Positions 14,137 to 26,200 of a stretch of DNA of 64,000 bases are shown piece by piece. How positions within the stretch are numbered: the stretch's first letter is position 1; the number at the start of each line of letters is the position of its first letter. A program made the position numbers and the translations under genes. The stretch is from Hybos culiciformis. Its lineage: Eukaryota; Arthropoda; Insecta; Diptera; Hybotidae. Below the pieces are notes generated by a model. It worked only from the letters and a program-made list of their open reading frames with translations. It made no database searches and had not been told where the DNA came from. Location: NCBI GenBank assembly GCA_964007475.1, contig OZ023275.1:3038001-3102000 (forward strand). Direction: 5' to 3'.

Positions 14137-14343
14137 AATGTTGTCTAGTAAATTTTTTTTTTTCGTATTTGCGGTGTTTTTGCTGAAGAATTTGAAAGGT
14201 TTTTGGTTTTGGGGTATAACGAACTTTTTTAACGAACTACGAGCTTTTTTCAACGAAATGTTCGTTGTAGCCAAAATAACGAATTTTTCGTTGATTTCAA
14301 CGAATTATTTAGTTATTAGTACGAGCAAATTTTTTTCTGTGTA

Positions 14344-17300
14344 TGTAAATATATACGCCATTATTACATACTAAATTATTAACTGAATAATTGAATATTT
14401 TGAAGTTTTTTTAAATTGAGCAAAAAAAAAAATGTTATTTTCCTCTTGTAGTGATTTAATTAAAATATATATATCTTTGAAATCCATATATCGCTGTACA
14501 TGTTAATGAAAATTCTAAAATCATTCATGCAAATAAATTTTTGGTTTTTTATAAGTGAACTGAAGGAGTCCGTTTAATTTACCTGATAACAAGCATTTTT
14601 AATTTTTTTAAATAATGAACATTATTTTTTCTAAAATAATGTACATTAAATTATTGATATAGCAAAATTAAGAATTTGGTTTTTATGTTACTAAGTATGT
14701 TTTTTTTGTATATAATACATAATATCAAAACGTGGTAATTGTACAATCCCAAATAATCTACATTAAATTTAAGTTTTACTAAATTAAAAAAAAAAAAACT
14801 AGATAAGACTTATTATAGTATCCTAAGCCAAATACGTCTTTTGAAAATAAAATATTTAATGTGAAACTTGAAAAATAAAAAAACCAAAAAAAAAAATTGC
14901 TTTTCATTAATTTTATTAAAAACATTGTTACAGATTGTGTTGTTGAAGAGAAGAAAAGCAAAAGAGAACATAAAGTAAAAGAAAAATGAAAATAAAATTA
15001 ATGTTATAAGCATGGACTTGAAATATTAAAAAAATAAATGTGTACATACATGTAGCCTTCATTTTAAACTCTTGAAAAATTTTAATAAAAAAAATTTCTT
15101 TAACTTTTATGATTTGAAAATATTCAACGATATCGTGCATTGCTATATATATATAGGTACAGTAAAAAAAATCCTTCGCAAATAAGTGTTTCAGAACAAG
15201 AAGTGAGAGTTATATATAATTTTTTAAGTTTTAGAGAAAAAAATTAAGGTCTTCATAACACATTAGACCATAACGATTTTGTCAATATTGAATTAAGGTT
15301 TAACCATGGATTTTATATTATGTATTAAAATACAACCAGCAGCGAATACAGTTCTAGGATATTTATTACTTATCTTTATTATTTTTCTTCAAAAAGAAAA
15401 ATCTCAAAACAAAATTGTTTCTTAATTAATTTCTTAGAAATTTCATTCAATTTTTTGTTTTTATATTAGAATAACTAACAATGTTATTTCTTTTGTCAGG
15501 TATATTCAGTACATACAATTGTAATAGTGTTATATGGAAATTTATTTCAAAAAGAAAGCAAAAGAATTCTTACTATTTTGAAAAAAAAAAAAAAAAAAAT
15601 TTTCAAATATTAAAGTAAAAAATGCAGATTTTAATAGAAAAGAAATCAAAGGGAATGCAATTAATTTGAATTATGTTAAAGATTTATTTTTACAATAATA
15701 TCATTTCAAGGAAAACAGAATTTTTTGTGTATCTTTTATAACGAGTACCTATACAGTTTTATAATATAATTTATTTTCATTAAGATAAATTTTCTTTTAA
15801 GAAATTCATAATATCACATAACACTTTAACAATTTTCATTCTTCTTTTTAACAAAAATAAAAAAGCAAAAACAAAGTCATTGAAAATATTAAAAGAAAAA
15901 TTACTTCGTATATGTGAAAAATTTTATTTCCATTTTTATAAAAAATACCGTGAATTTCACTTTCTTGTAGCAAAATTTAATATCTACAACAGATCCAGTT
16001 CAATTTCAGGTTCCTATATAATATACAAAAAAAAAGAAAGAAAGAAAATTTGTGTTTCTGATTCCCAGAAGAATTTTTAAAATTTAAATGCAAAAATTAA
16101 TTTTTTTTTTTTTTTTACAAATTCTAAAAAAGTTCTGACATTTTTTAAGCACAAATTTTTTAAAGTATTTAATTTTACACTAAACGATTTTTATAAAATA
16201 AGTAAAAAAAAAAAAAAAAAGAATTGCGCTTTTTTTATGCTCTGACAAGTAAAATGACATACCAAACGAACTTAAAGTAAAATGTGTACATACGTACAAA
16301 TATTTGGCGCAATTTATTTTCTTTTTTTTTGTGTACTTGTTCTTGTAGACATTTTTTAAAACAAGGCGAAATTTTATAGTTTTAGATAAACTCGTAACTT
16401 ATTAAAAATGTTTATAAAAATTATAAAAAAAATTTTTAATTGAAGTAAATTCATTATTGAATATCTTGTAGTCAATAAGATATAGAATATTGAAATTGAA
16501 TTGCAAGCATTAGTTACTTAAATCGTTTTGTAAATATGCAGTGATATTTATTTTTTTAAAGATGATTCTACTAAGACGAGGTCTTGAATTGATAGACAAT
16601 ATAGTTTCATAGAATTGTTACTTAAAACAATAATATGCACTTACAAGGCCTAAATTTTTTCCAATCATTCTATTACAGTGTATCAAATTGATAAATTTTT
16701 TTCACATTTTTTTATATTAATTAGCAGTTACTTTTTAAATTTGCAAGCCAATACTTCGACGTATTTTAGATGTTTTGAAATTTGCATAAATAACATTTTT
16801 CAACTTTTATACATAATAAAAAGTTATTTTTCTAAAGTTTCTTTTTCCATCTTAGCTCTGCTTTGCGAAATAACCTTAATTGAAAGACATTCTATGCGAC
16901 AGAAGTTAATATGAATTTAGATATTTATTTTTTTTTTTGTAATTTTTTGATGTGCTTAAAAAAATTGTAGAAGAATTTTATACATAATAATGAAATTTCA
17001 AACAACGCATTTTCAAAGAAATTTAATGAAATGCAAATTAGATTAATAAAAATGAAAATTTTTCGTTTGAAATTCATCCAAAAAACGCCTTAAAATACAA
17101 ACTTTAATTTATATTATTTCTATAACCGAAACAACGTTATCAATTTTAAATGTTTGTAATAATAAAAATTTAACATTTATTTTTATATAATTATTCTCTT
17201 AATTAAATGTAGGAAGGTAATTATTTTATTACAAAAATAATTACGAAGAATTACTAAAATAAATTTGAAAAACCTTTGTACCAAAAAAATTTATTCATTA

Positions 17301-17913
17301 TTAAACAGATCAAAGTATAAAATATAAAATACAAATAAAATTGTATTGTGGTTTTCTCAGAACACTCAATTTTTCATTTTTAGGTCTATATAGTATTTAT
17401 AATATACTTACATATTTGATAAATTTTTTCCAAATAAATCTCTTTTATTTGTTTAATCAAAACGTTCTTGTTTTATTTGATTAATTTCAAAAACCTATAT
17501 TCAATTCTAATAATCATCAAAAATTTATTTTTATCATCCGCATGGAAAATATTACTATATCATAGTTTATAACTTAATTCGTGTTGATATTATAGTGAAA
17601 TTATTATAGCACAAAGTTTCATTTTTCTAAATTTATTTTTCTTCGAAAAAATATATATATTGTGACATATTACCGTCGATATAATGATAAGTAATAAATT
17701 GATTAAATTATTATTCAATAAATTTGAAATTAAATCACAATGAAACGTAAACATAATAGTGTTCGGTCTGTTAATTTCTGTATGTTATTTAAATGCTTGT
17801 GGAAATAATTTCTGCGGCTTATAGCAATTGATAATTTTGTTCTATTTATAAATATTAGATAACTGAATCATGATATACATACAAATACTATTTTTGAGAG
17901 CACAATAGTAGAT
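14344..17913. other. AT-rich DNA without recognised genes
   Basis: Poly(A)/poly(T) tracts at about 14787, 15582, 16100 and 16205; short frames are Phe/Lys-rich and not supported. Confidence 0.6.
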
Positions 17914-18095
17914 TACAACACATGTTAAGAAAATTTGTTATTACAACGAGTTGTGTATACACAAAAACACATAGACACGAGTCAATACTTATATCACGAG
18001 ACCGTTGGTCGAGTGATATAATATTGACAAGTGTCTATGTGTTTTGTGTATAAACACAACTAGCTGTATAACAAATTTTATTAACATGTGTTGTA
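17914..18095. repeat. Long hairpin: inverted repeat with about 84-bp arms
   Basis: The left arm 17914-17997 and right arm 18013-18095 are inverted complements at roughly 85-90% identity, with a 15-base loop GAGACCGTTGGTCGA that itself contains an inverted GACC/GGTC. The motif ACACATAGACAC / GTGTCTATGTGT is exact. Confidence 0.92.
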
Positions 18096-18100
18096 TACTG

Positions 18101-18364
18101 TTTTAATGTGCATGTGAGATGTAGTTGCAAAAAATACATTTGCAATGCAAAAAATAAACAAAAGTTCAAAATGAAGTAAGTAAATAAAATTTGAAGTAAG
18201 TAAATAAAATTTGAAGTAAATAAATAAAATTTACTTAATACGAAGAATATAAATAAAACTTACTTAATTAAATAATTATATGTGTATTGACGCATATAAT
18301 ATACCATTTACCGAGCTAAATTTACGATTGTAAATACAACTTACCGATCACATGCACATTAAAA
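18101..18364. repeat. Second inverted-repeat unit with internal 20-bp tandem repeats
   Basis: A perfect 17-bp inverted pair, TTTTAATGTGCATGTGA at 18101 and its complement at 18348-18364, bounds a segment. It starts with three 20-bp tandem units of the type TGAAGTAAGTAAATAAAATT (18172-18231), followed by TACTTAAT-type inverted versions. It adjoins the 17914-18095 hairpin, so the two probably form one foldback element. Confidence 0.8.
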
Positions 18365-20170
18365 TATATTTTGATTTTTATCAATTTGAATGTTTCATTG
18401 GAATTAACTATTTTAGGCTCTTAATAGACTTCAGAAAATTCGAATATTTTTAATACTTTGCCATGAATTTAAAATAATTTCTCATGAATTTTTAATAATT
18501 AATTTCGGTATTTTAACTATTCATGAGAGTTTATGCAAAAATTTAATTTACCTAAAATTTTCAAACATATATTCCAGCCCATAGTCACTATTTAAATTTT
18601 TATTAACTTCTAGTTAAATCAGTTTTGAAAAATTCTATTAAAAAAAAACAAATATTTAATGTACCAAAATATAGCTTTAAAAAAATATGTACTATATATG
18701 TATATATTTATAACAAAAATATTTTGAATATCTAAAAAAATTAAGTTGTTGTTATAATTTAATGTACTTTTATCTTTTTTTTATCATCACTTTTCCACAC
18801 TTTTTGCCTAGTAGGATATAAAATATATTTTATTTTTTTGTCACATAATATCGATACAAATAATGTTTTCCTATATTTTATACACAAAAAAAAAAAAAAA
18901 AAATGTATTTTCTAGCTATATAGATATTTAACTTTACTTATATAGTTATTTTTTCACATAATATTATATTACGTAAAATATTATTTCATCTAAAATTGGA
19001 AGGAAAATATCTGAAAACATTTTAAATGGATAATCCCAAAAATTTAAAATTTTTCGATGTTTTTATTGGGGAAAAATAACAATAAATAAAGTTAATATTA
19101 AAGAAATCAAATAGATGAATATATATTTTATAAGGAAAACAAATTTAATTTAAGAAAAGTGTGATTAAATCTTGTGCTTAAATCTGTCAAGCTAGAATAA
19201 CTTTTTGCAACAGAGACAGATAGTGTTCGACTTTTACTATGTTGTTTTTACACCTACCTTAAGTTTTTAAAAATTGAAGTCTGGGTTCATACAGTGTTCC
19301 GTAAATAAAATTTAAGATAAAATTATATATATACGGTACGGTTATAACTCCAAATTTAATATTTTTTATATACTTAGTGGATAGCAGAAAATTTGTATTA
19401 AAATGTACAACTTATTCTTTAGAATTTACTTGATAAATAAATTTATTTGTAGGAATTTACTATTTTTTTTTTTTCAATGTAACCTAAATATCGGCGTAAA
19501 AATATCTGTATCTGTCATGAATTTCTATCAGTTTTAAAATAAAAATATATTTTGCAAACGTTTTAATTTAGAAAATTTATTATAAAAACAAAATACTTTA
19601 AATTTTCTGAGGTTTTTAATCTTTATCTAATATATTATCAAAAATTATAAGAAAAAAAAAAGGACTTATATACACTTTGTTGTTGAAAACGGTATAGATA
19701 AAGTCATTTAAAAAATGTTAATGCTAAACTTTATTTTTTGCCAATATTTTGCCACATATATAAGATTTTTCTGAATTATCTGTAAACATAGGAGTATTAT
19801 CCTTAAAAATTCTTTTGAAGAAAATTCATCGCTTTCATGCTAAATATTTTAATTATTATCACATAGAGAGTTGAAACAATACCAAGGAGATGAAAATTAT
19901 AATTGACAAAACGAACTAGCAACCATTGATATAAATTTAAAAATAACATTCCAGATTTAAGAAAATAATTTTTGCCTCCCTTGCCTTCAACCAATTATTC
20001 AAAAGATGTGTTAGATAAAAATATCTTGTCAATTGGATGAAATCAGTCTTGATAATTTAATTGATTTAATTTACCTTCTTAAGTCGTTTTATTCTGTATT
20101 AATAATCAAAATAAATTCTGTTTTGTATACATAAATATCTATATATTATAATCTCTTCAATAAAATAGTA
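18365..20170. other. AT-rich DNA without recognised genes
   Basis: Nothing beyond homopolymer runs and short chance frames was seen. Confidence 0.6.
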
Positions 20171-20438
20171 AAAAATAAGTTAAAAACGAGTTTTCCAAAA
20201 AACTGAGGCCAGGCCGCATGAAAAAGTAGAAAATAACTTTTTCTTCACACACAGAAGTGGACTCAGGTTTTTTGATTGGGACGTAAGTGATTTGATTCAT
20301 GAAGAGAAAGAATATTCAAGAGAAATGTCCCAATCAAAAAATCTGAGTCCACCTCTGTGTGTGAAGAAAAAGTTATTTTCTAATTTTTCATGCGGCCTGG
20401 CCTCAGTTTTTTGGAAAACTCGTTTTTAACTTATTTTT
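20171..20438. mobile_element. Near-perfect foldback element, 112-bp arms
   Basis: Arms 20171-20282 and 20327-20438 are inverted complements with only about three mismatches and no indels seen, separated by a 44-bp loop. Landmarks are CGAGTTTTCCAAAAAACTGA, GAGGCCAGGCCGCATGAA and TTCTTCACACACAGA. The low divergence suggests recent origin or maintenance by gene conversion. Confidence 0.95.
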
Positions 20439-20533
20439 ATTTTCTGCCTTTTTCACGTTAACTAAATTGTTATTATGTGCTGCATGGATGTTTGAAAACA
20501 ATTTTATGACTAATCATATCGATGAAAATTTTT

Positions 20534-21045
20534 CCGATGATTTTTCCGCTTTTTCGGGTTTTCCATGGAGTTTTCTGCAAAAGCAACTTTACGCAACTCA
20601 TTTCGCTCTACAACTTTGTCTCAGGTTGCAAAACGCTCAAACGCTTCCTTGGTCGGAAAAACTCCGGAAAAGCGTTTTACATGAATTTTCTTCGATTTTT
20701 TCTGCAAGTTTTCACCATTGTCGGAGAGAAAGTAATGATGCCAGTTGATAGGGAACTTGATCCTGCATAATTTAGAAAACTTTTATACCGGAAAATTTTC
20801 CGGAAAAGTCGGAAAATTCCGGAAATTTTTTCGGAAAAATTGGAAAACTTTGCATTTTTCCTAAAACGGATTTATCACTACTCAAATTTGTACCAAATTT
20901 TCAAATGATTTTTCCCGATTTTCTGGGTTTTCCATGGAAATTTCCGCTTCAAATTTTGATAGCTTCAATTGTCACGCGACATGAACCTTTGTGCCAAATT
21001 TCAGCTCGCTGTGATGACGAAAAGTGGGTTACGAGAGTGTCGAAA
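20534..21045. repeat. Diverged tandem repeat (about 369 bp period) with TTCCGGAA iterations
   Basis: The segments at about 20534-20590 and 20903-20955 share GATTTTTCC ... GGGTTTTCCATGGA with a 369-base offset. Between them, TTTTCCGG/CCGGAAAA and TCGGAAAA motifs recur in both orientations, densest at 20790-20845. The second copy continues with CCAAATTTCAGCTCGCTGTG. It directly follows the 20171-20438 hairpin. The overlapping frames on both strands are not supported as genes. Confidence 0.7.
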
Positions 21046-22369
21046 ATAGTAAAGAAATATACAGACAAATTACTTTCCAAGTTAATAAGAATTGTGTCCT
21101 CAAAAATAGGAAATATTGATGGCTCGCATTATTTGCAAAATAATTTTGGGTAGATTTTTTTATGGTATTTTCCAGGCCAGGCCTCCAATTCATAAAATAA
21201 CACTGATTGAGAAATTTCGTTTCGATTCTCTTAGATATAATTGTCATCAATTGTTTCTACGTTCCCCTTCGCAGCAGCAAAAATACTTCACAACACATAA
21301 AATCCAACCGATATTATCTTTCAAACCTTACGCCGTATTTCAAAAACCGATTAGAAATTATTTTTATTTATCTTTTAAAAATAAAATAAAAAAATAAAAT
21401 ATATTTTACAAAATTTATTACACATTGAACTACATAATAATAATTCAGCTTCAAAAATAAGGAAAAAAAAATTCTCTATAATTTTTATATTGCTTGGTAT
21501 ACTTCTTCAATTCGAATAATGGAAAATCGGGAAGAAATAATTTTTTTTATAAAAATGTTTTAAAGCTTATAAAAAACAAAATATATTTATTTTTTTTAAC
21601 ATTTAAAGATATATAGGGATACAAATAATATGTAAATACATCTGTAGCTGAAACAATTTAAAATGGTAAATGAAATAAATAAAAAAAAAAAAACCAACAA
21701 AAATATAAAAAAAATTCTTGCAAAAAAAAATATTTATATTTTATTTTTTTTGAAGGCAGCAGCAAAAAAAAAATCTTTGAACAATTTCCCCAGGGTATTA
21801 CTCTTATGTAAAATAAAAACATTTTTATGTCATTTTATTTAGAGAAGAAGAAGAAAAAAAAAACAAAATGGTATAGAGATAAATTCTACAAGATAGGTTG
21901 AGTTTACATTGAGATTTTTTTTTTCCTTTTTTTTTTCTTGTTTTGTCAGCGACGTGACGTAATAAAGTAAAGTTGTGCGTATCCTAGCGCCAAGAATATT
22001 TATGCAAAATAAAATTTAATTTTTTTTGCAACATAAAATTTTTTATGATAATCTCATAAAATTAATATAATTATATTTATTTGAATTAATATATCATTAA
22101 TGATATAATAAAAAATGTTTATGTGTACCTGTAAAAATTGAATTAAGGTACATAATATGGCCACAGAAGGATACAAATTTTTTATTATTAACTAAATTTT
22201 GGAACTGTATTCTTATATGTAAAGAAGTTAAAACTACATATCAGGTTTAAAAAAAATTTTTGAACTATAGAATCTGTACAGTGCCATCAAGATTGCACTG
22301 AAATAATTTCATTGATGAGAACACTGAGAACACTTCTCTTACGTCATGAGCCCAAAAATAGCACTTTAA

Positions 22370-22597
22370 TCACACAAATAATTCTATAATATTTAAACTT
22401 AATTTGTCACAGGTTTCCTCTAATTCCTGGACAACTCTGCATTCCAAGGATTTTTTAAAACGAAATGAAAAAATACAAATTTGTCTTGCAACCGCATTTA
22501 CGTGCACCATATGAATGCAGATTGATTGTGACAATTCTTCCAGTTCAATTTTGATTAATTCTTTTCTCTCAATAAAAAAAAAAAAATTTCTCACCAA
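22370..22597 (-). CDS. Unresolved 75-codon minus-strand open frame
   Basis: The peptide contains ERKELIKIELEELSQSICIH followed by a mixed-composition segment ending LEETCDKLSLNIIELFV. Composition is less low-complexity than typical chance frames in this window, and the surrounding DNA at 22270-22580 is richer in G+C. No family recognised and no splice structure established; possibly a transposon or gene relic. Confidence 0.15.
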   Translation of the reverse strand: MVRNFFFFIERKELIKIELEELSQSICIHMVHVNAVARQICIFSFRFKKSLECRVVQELEETCDKLSLNIIELFV

Positions 22598-23249
22598 TGA
22601 TTCGTTAATATAATAAAATTATTTAATTTTGTTACAAAAAAAAAAATTAAACACGTTACTGTGCACACATTTAGATTATAGTTATATCTAAATTTTGTTA
22701 TGATTGCATAAGTAGTCTTGAATAGCTAAATTTACTACTCCTGTTATGACTAGGGAAAAATGTCAAGAAAAAATATGAAGATTTTTTTTTTGTTTGGTTT
22801 AATATTTCAACAGCTTAAGTTTTATGTCATAAAATTTTTAACCAATGAAAATTAAATTTCTTCTTTTACTTTATATACAGAATTTACTTATTAATATTTT
22901 TTTTGCGTTAAAACGATATAAAATTATTACAACAAACACAATTGGATTATTATACTCTAATAAAAATTATATTTTTGCAAAAAAAAAAAAATATAATAAG
23001 TTAGAATAATTAATATTGAAATAATATTGCAAAATATGTTATTTGAATTTTATTTGAAGATTATTATGTATATGAAATTACGTTTAATTTGAACTTCTGT
23101 AATCCTTAACAAAAGTATAATTAAGTATCAGCTTATTGACTTTAACTGTATTATTGACTTTATTTGCATGTTATTCAGTTGTGATCCTTATTGAAGAAAT
23201 AAAAATCTTTTTTAGTAAAAATAGCAGTGTAGTGCATAATAGTGTCGGT

Positions 23250-23298
23250 CCAATTTCATAAAATTCAATTCATAAAATCCAATTTCATAAAATTTTTA
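23250..23298. repeat. Short tandem repeat, about 15-bp unit
   Basis: Three imperfect copies of CAATTTCATAAAATT follow one another. Confidence 0.7.
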
Positions 23299-26200
23299 AT
23301 TATTGTTTTAATTAAGTTTTCAAAATTATTTTAATATGTGTACATCAATAACAATTATTTATATGAATTTACATACTAGTTTTTAGATATATATATATCC
23401 ATAAATATACACATATTTAAATGCGATTAAAATATAATGGAATCAATTTTCTTTATTATTCATAATATTCATGAAACTCCTTCAAAAATATCATAGTTTC
23501 ACATGTTTTGCATATTGCGTTTGTTAACAAGATAATAATATAAATATTTGAAAATTAAGTGAAATGGGTGGAAATATGTACGTACAAACATTATTATTGT
23601 TTTTAATTAATACAAATTCATGTTATTTTATTTATAAATTCTGTTTAAATATTTCACAAACACAAAATGAAAACTTATAAAGCTGAATTTGCATCTATTA
23701 ATGCTTTAATTGTTAAAAATTTTTCAAATAACATAAATTGATGATATATATGTTTTAAGAAGACTAAAACAGACACAAATTAATGTTAGGAAAATAAAAA
23801 AAAACAGTATATATAGTGTTGGGAAAATTTTATGTAAACATAGTATTAATTGCTTATAATTCTTAGATACAAGATATTATAAAGAGAAATATAGATTCGA
23901 AAGACAAACACAAAATTAGAAATTGATTGCATTTTTTTTTATATTGAGATTTGAAATGGTACAAATAAAATTCTTGAATTAAAAAAAATGAATAAAAATT
24001 CTAAAAATGTATTAACGAATAGTTATCTGGTGCCGATTTTGTAATTTCTCCACTATAATATAAGAAATGACGCAGGACTAAATTTAAAAAAAATTAATGT
24101 GCCTTGCTATGCAATCATTTCATCTTTATTGTTACTTTATCATGTCGTTTAAGAAAATTTTAAATATAAACTATGTATATCATTTACAATGTTATTGCAA
24201 ATAGATGATATTCGAACTTTTATAACCATGTACTGTAAAAAAAATTCAAAGAGTAGCACATTTAAGTTTTATCGGTTTAAAATTTCATTCTATATGCTTG
24301 TAAGCACAAACAACACCAATAAACATATAAAACGAAATTTAACATTGATCAACTCTAAAATTTACAATTTTTCGAAAACATAAATCATTAAGAACCCAGA
24401 TTAGATTTACTACATTTATTTCGTTTAACAGATGCATTTTATTTTTTTAAAAAATGATTTTTAAAATAATTATCCTTAGGAAAATCTATTTTGTAGAATT
24501 ATTTCAAATTTTAGATAAACATTTTATGTAAATTGTGAATATTTTATATCTGAAAATATATTGAATTTATTTTGAATAATAAGGCATAAAATTTTAAATA
24601 ATACCAAAAGTCGTTGAATTTACATATTTTCGCATAAAAATTTGTCGAAATATCAACAAAATTTTAAGTTATTAATTTATTTATTTTATCTATTACTTTA
24701 GGAATTGAATTTAAAAGTATTTTATTGATTTTTATTTGATATATATACATATTTATGTTTATATATCAGTTTTATAGATATCAAGAGCAGATATTCAGTT
24801 TCACACACAATTTAAATTCACATATATTTATTTATTTTATGTTTAAAAACACATTAAAAAACTTATCTTTTGGAATTTATTTCTACAATCACAGCATTTC
24901 TTTCAAGTTTAGATTGAGGATAAAAGTGGAAACATTATTATATGTATATAGATATATTATAAATATTTAGAAGTTGTTTCTAATATAGATATTCGAGTTT
25001 TATTTCTATATGTATCAACCTGAAATTCTTCGAAAAGTAGAAGATTGTAGGGGCTCTTGGTATGTAAAGATATTTAAATTTTACCATTTTTATTTCAATC
25101 ACAAGTATAGTAAAATGTTGTCTGAGAAATTATTTTCCAGTTGACACTGATAACAAAATGAAAATATTTTAACCCTCATCCATTTTTATGAAATTATAAA
25201 GAAAATTGAATTTAACTTAACGACATCGATAACTAAATCATATATAATCACGTATATTATATATTAATAATAAGAAAATAGAAAAAATGTATCTGGAAAA
25301 ACAATTTTATATCATTTATTTATTTATTTTTATTTTTAGAAAACATGATGATAATATAGAAAAATAAAATTGGATTAAATTAAAAACTTAAACCGTTCGT
25401 GTTAAAAAATATATTTAACTGTATAATGTTTTATTTAATTTTATATTTTGCAATTGGTATTGGAACAAAATCAGTTTTATAATATTGATTGTAGAAATTT
25501 TCATTTATAAACTAAAAAGAATAACTACTTTTTATCAAATTATATTTGCAGTAATCTTATATTATTGACAAGACAATATACAATTTTATACAGATAAATG
25601 ACTACATAGAATCTTTGACGCGAATGTTCACAAAAAAAAAATTATATATAAAATAAATAGACTTTAACTTTTATAGTTAACAGCAATATCGTTTATTTTG
25701 TTTTTTTTTTCTACAAATTTTCTATAGATTTCAATATAATAATCTTTAGGGAAATTTTAAAAGGGAAAAGTTTGATTGAAACAATTTCATTTTATTGCTT
25801 GAGGAATTTGTACAAAAAAAATCAAACTAAAAGTTGTGGGAAAAGGTAGCTCTATAACAAAAATAATCATTTCAGAAGAAAAAAATAAAAAACTGTTTAC
25901 TTTAAATGAAAAACAGAATAAAAGGAAATCATATGGGTTTACACAATTGTTTGTCAGTTCAATAATAAACAATTTGTATTTGAACAACAAATAATTTAAT
26001 ATACACATTTTTATTATTTAGTAATAAAAATAATGATTAAAAATAAATTACTTTTTATGAAACTTAGGGCATATTTAATATTAATTAGACTTTGTATATT
26101 AAATGCATTACATGTATTTAACTGTTATGTCATCGGTCAGAAAATAAGAACACATCATAGTTTACAAATTCTGTGAATTAATGTTTTAACAGAAATAATA

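Larger units (their letters stand above)
13571..14343. mobile_element. 773-bp MITE with 26-bp inverted ends and iterated CGTTA motifs
   Basis: Perfect 26-bp terminal inverted repeats lie at 13571-13596 and 14318-14343 (TACACAGAAAAAAATTTG ...). The ends could begin CACAG inside a TA duplication; this cannot be distinguished because the flanking TA is self-complementary. Subterminal DNA on both sides carries many ACGAA/TTCGT and CGTTA/TAACG copies. The middle holds a tRNA-like segment and a long A-rich tract. No transposase. Confidence 0.85.
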
